A DNA stretch of 64,000 bases from Rapidithrix thailandica (GTDB lineage Bacteria; Bacteroidota; Bacteroidia; Cytophagales; Flammeovirgaceae), in NCBI RefSeq assembly GCF_039710355.1, contig NZ_JBDKWZ010000005.1, forward strand, positions 1-64,000, read 5' to 3'. The notes under the pieces were generated by a model, which saw nothing but the letters and a program-made list of their open reading frames with translations, did not search any database and had not been told where the DNA came from. Numbering within the stretch: the stretch's first letter is position 1; each line of letters starts with the position of its first letter. This document shows positions 63,379-64,000 of this stretch, piece after piece. A program made the position numbers and the translations under genes.

Positions 63379-64000
63379 ATGATGAAAGTGAGATGTCTTG
63401 CAGTAGATGATGAGGCCTTGGCTTTAACATTGATTGAAAACTATATTCAGAAGATGCCTCAGTTAGAACTGGTAGCCAAATGTCAAAAACCGCTGGAGGT
63501 GGTGGAAATTTTGCAAAAAGACTCGGTAGACTTGGTTTTTCTGGATATTCAAATGCCTCAACTCACCGGGGTGGAGTTACTACAATCTCTTTCGCAACCT
63601 CCTTTGGTGATTTTTACGACTGCCTATGCCGATTTTGCTTTGGAAGGATATCAATTAGGAGTAATTGATTATTTGGTCAAACCCTTTTCGTTTGAGCGGT
63701 TTGCCAAGGCGGTGAATAAAGCCACCGAACAACTTCACTTGCGGCAACTGAGCCAACAAGTAACCGAAAACTCCTTGACAAGCCTGCCTAAATTTCTCAC
63801 CGTAAAATCCGAACATAAGATTTATAAAATCGACCTCCGGGATATTTTATACATCGAAGGCTTGAAAGAATATGTTTCCATTTATACCCAAGACCAACGC
63901 ATTATTACCTTGGAGTCTTTAAAAAAACTGGAAGAAATCCTTCCGGCAGATCAATTTATCCGGATTCACAAATCGTATATCATTGCCTTTAAGCAAGTGC
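63379..64000 (+). CDS. LytTR-family response regulator (cut by window end)
   Basis: The visible 207 codons encode a receiver domain (residues 1-120) with the acidic pair DDE at 10-12, phosphoacceptor Asp56 in FLDIQMP, Thr in TTAYAD and Lys in DYLVKPFSF. A LytTR DNA-binding domain starts near residue 145 (FLTVKSEHKIYKIDLRDI). The end is missing. Either of two adjacent ATGs (63379 or 63382) could start it. It lies 32 bases after the kinase gene and is its likely partner. Confidence 0.94.
   Translation, partial: MMKVRCLAVDDEALALTLIENYIQKMPQLELVAKCQKPLEVVEILQKDSVDLVFLDIQMPQLTGVELLQSLSQPPLVIFTTAYADFALEGYQLGVIDYLVKPFSFERFAKAVNKATEQLHLRQLSQQVTENSLTSLPKFLTVKSEHKIYKIDLRDILYIEGLKEYVSIYTQDQRIITLESLKKLEEILPADQFIRIHKSYIIAFKQV

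Overview
The window reads as chromosomal DNA of a Bacteroidota bacterium, most likely of the Cytophagales type. Evidence for this is the SusC/SusD pair, several proteins with type IX secretion (T9SS) C-terminal sorting domains, a large two-domain GH18 chitinase, the acpP-fabF-rnc order, TAnnTTTG promoter boxes upstream of many genes, and few obvious Shine-Dalgarno sequences. I cannot name the species. No prophage, CRISPR array, intact transposase or classical defence island is visible. The window is mostly housekeeping genes mixed with secretion, envelope and regulatory genes.

Layout. 1-122: 3' end of a 5S rRNA gene and its terminator. 0.1-6.9 kb: free methionine-(R)-sulfoxide reductase, glycine decarboxylase (gcvP), peptidyl-tRNA hydrolase (pth), a tandem universal stress protein, and an alpha/beta-hydrolase fused to OsmC. 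7-13.9 kb: a gene-poor gap with a dispersed repeat, then pheS, a GNAT-like protein, a family 9 glycosyltransferase, a lipase-like hydrolase, a DUF4136 lipoprotein and a DUF5009 membrane acyltransferase. 14-16.3 kb: tRNA-Arg(ACG) and an MsbA-like ABC exporter. 16.3-18 kb: an unrecognised two-CxxC protein, a 135-bp MITE-like element and a TlpA-like thioredoxin. 18.1-23.3 kb: a holin-like membrane pair, acpP-fabF-rnc, and an M19 dipeptidase-like protein. 23.6-30.2 kb: a repeat-rich T9SS protein, a TRIC-type channel and the chitinase. 30.5-35.1 kb: a membrane-tethered HTH regulator, threonine aldolase, a PagL-like lipid A deacylase and a TPK-like protein. 35.2-44.5 kb (minus strand): thioredoxin-like protein, secreted protein, SusD, SusC, a NarL-type regulator without its phosphoacceptor Asp, and a SpoIIE-type phosphatase. 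44.9-51 kb: a 1539-residue surface protein and an acyl-CoA synthetase. 51.4-58.2 kb: HEAT-repeat protein, hemA, NADAR protein, decayed ORF, coiled-coil protein, holB, rtcB. 58.2-64 kb: NamZ-like muramidase, T9SS protein, and a LytS/LytTR two-component pair cut by the window edge.

The chitinase, the SusCD pair, the T9SS proteins and the NamZ homologue suggest a life of degrading polymers (chitin, peptidoglycan) at the cell surface. Regulation appears to involve a membrane-anchored HTH protein, a PP2C/atypical receiver pair and a LytS/LytTR pair.

No large undescribed system is obvious. The more unusual signals are: (1) perfect inverted repeats that overlap or abut TAnnTTTG boxes in front of three genes; (2) a long hairpin between acpP and fabF, just upstream of rnc; (3) two 120-bp copies of a dispersed repeat 28 kb apart; (4) a MITE-like element with a TTA target duplication; (5) a sensor protein resembling a propeller-type regulator without its propeller; (6) a receiver domain without its Asp, next to a phosphatase; (7) promoters placed so close to the start codon that the mRNA would be leaderless. 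All functional calls come from reading motifs by eye; no database search was run.
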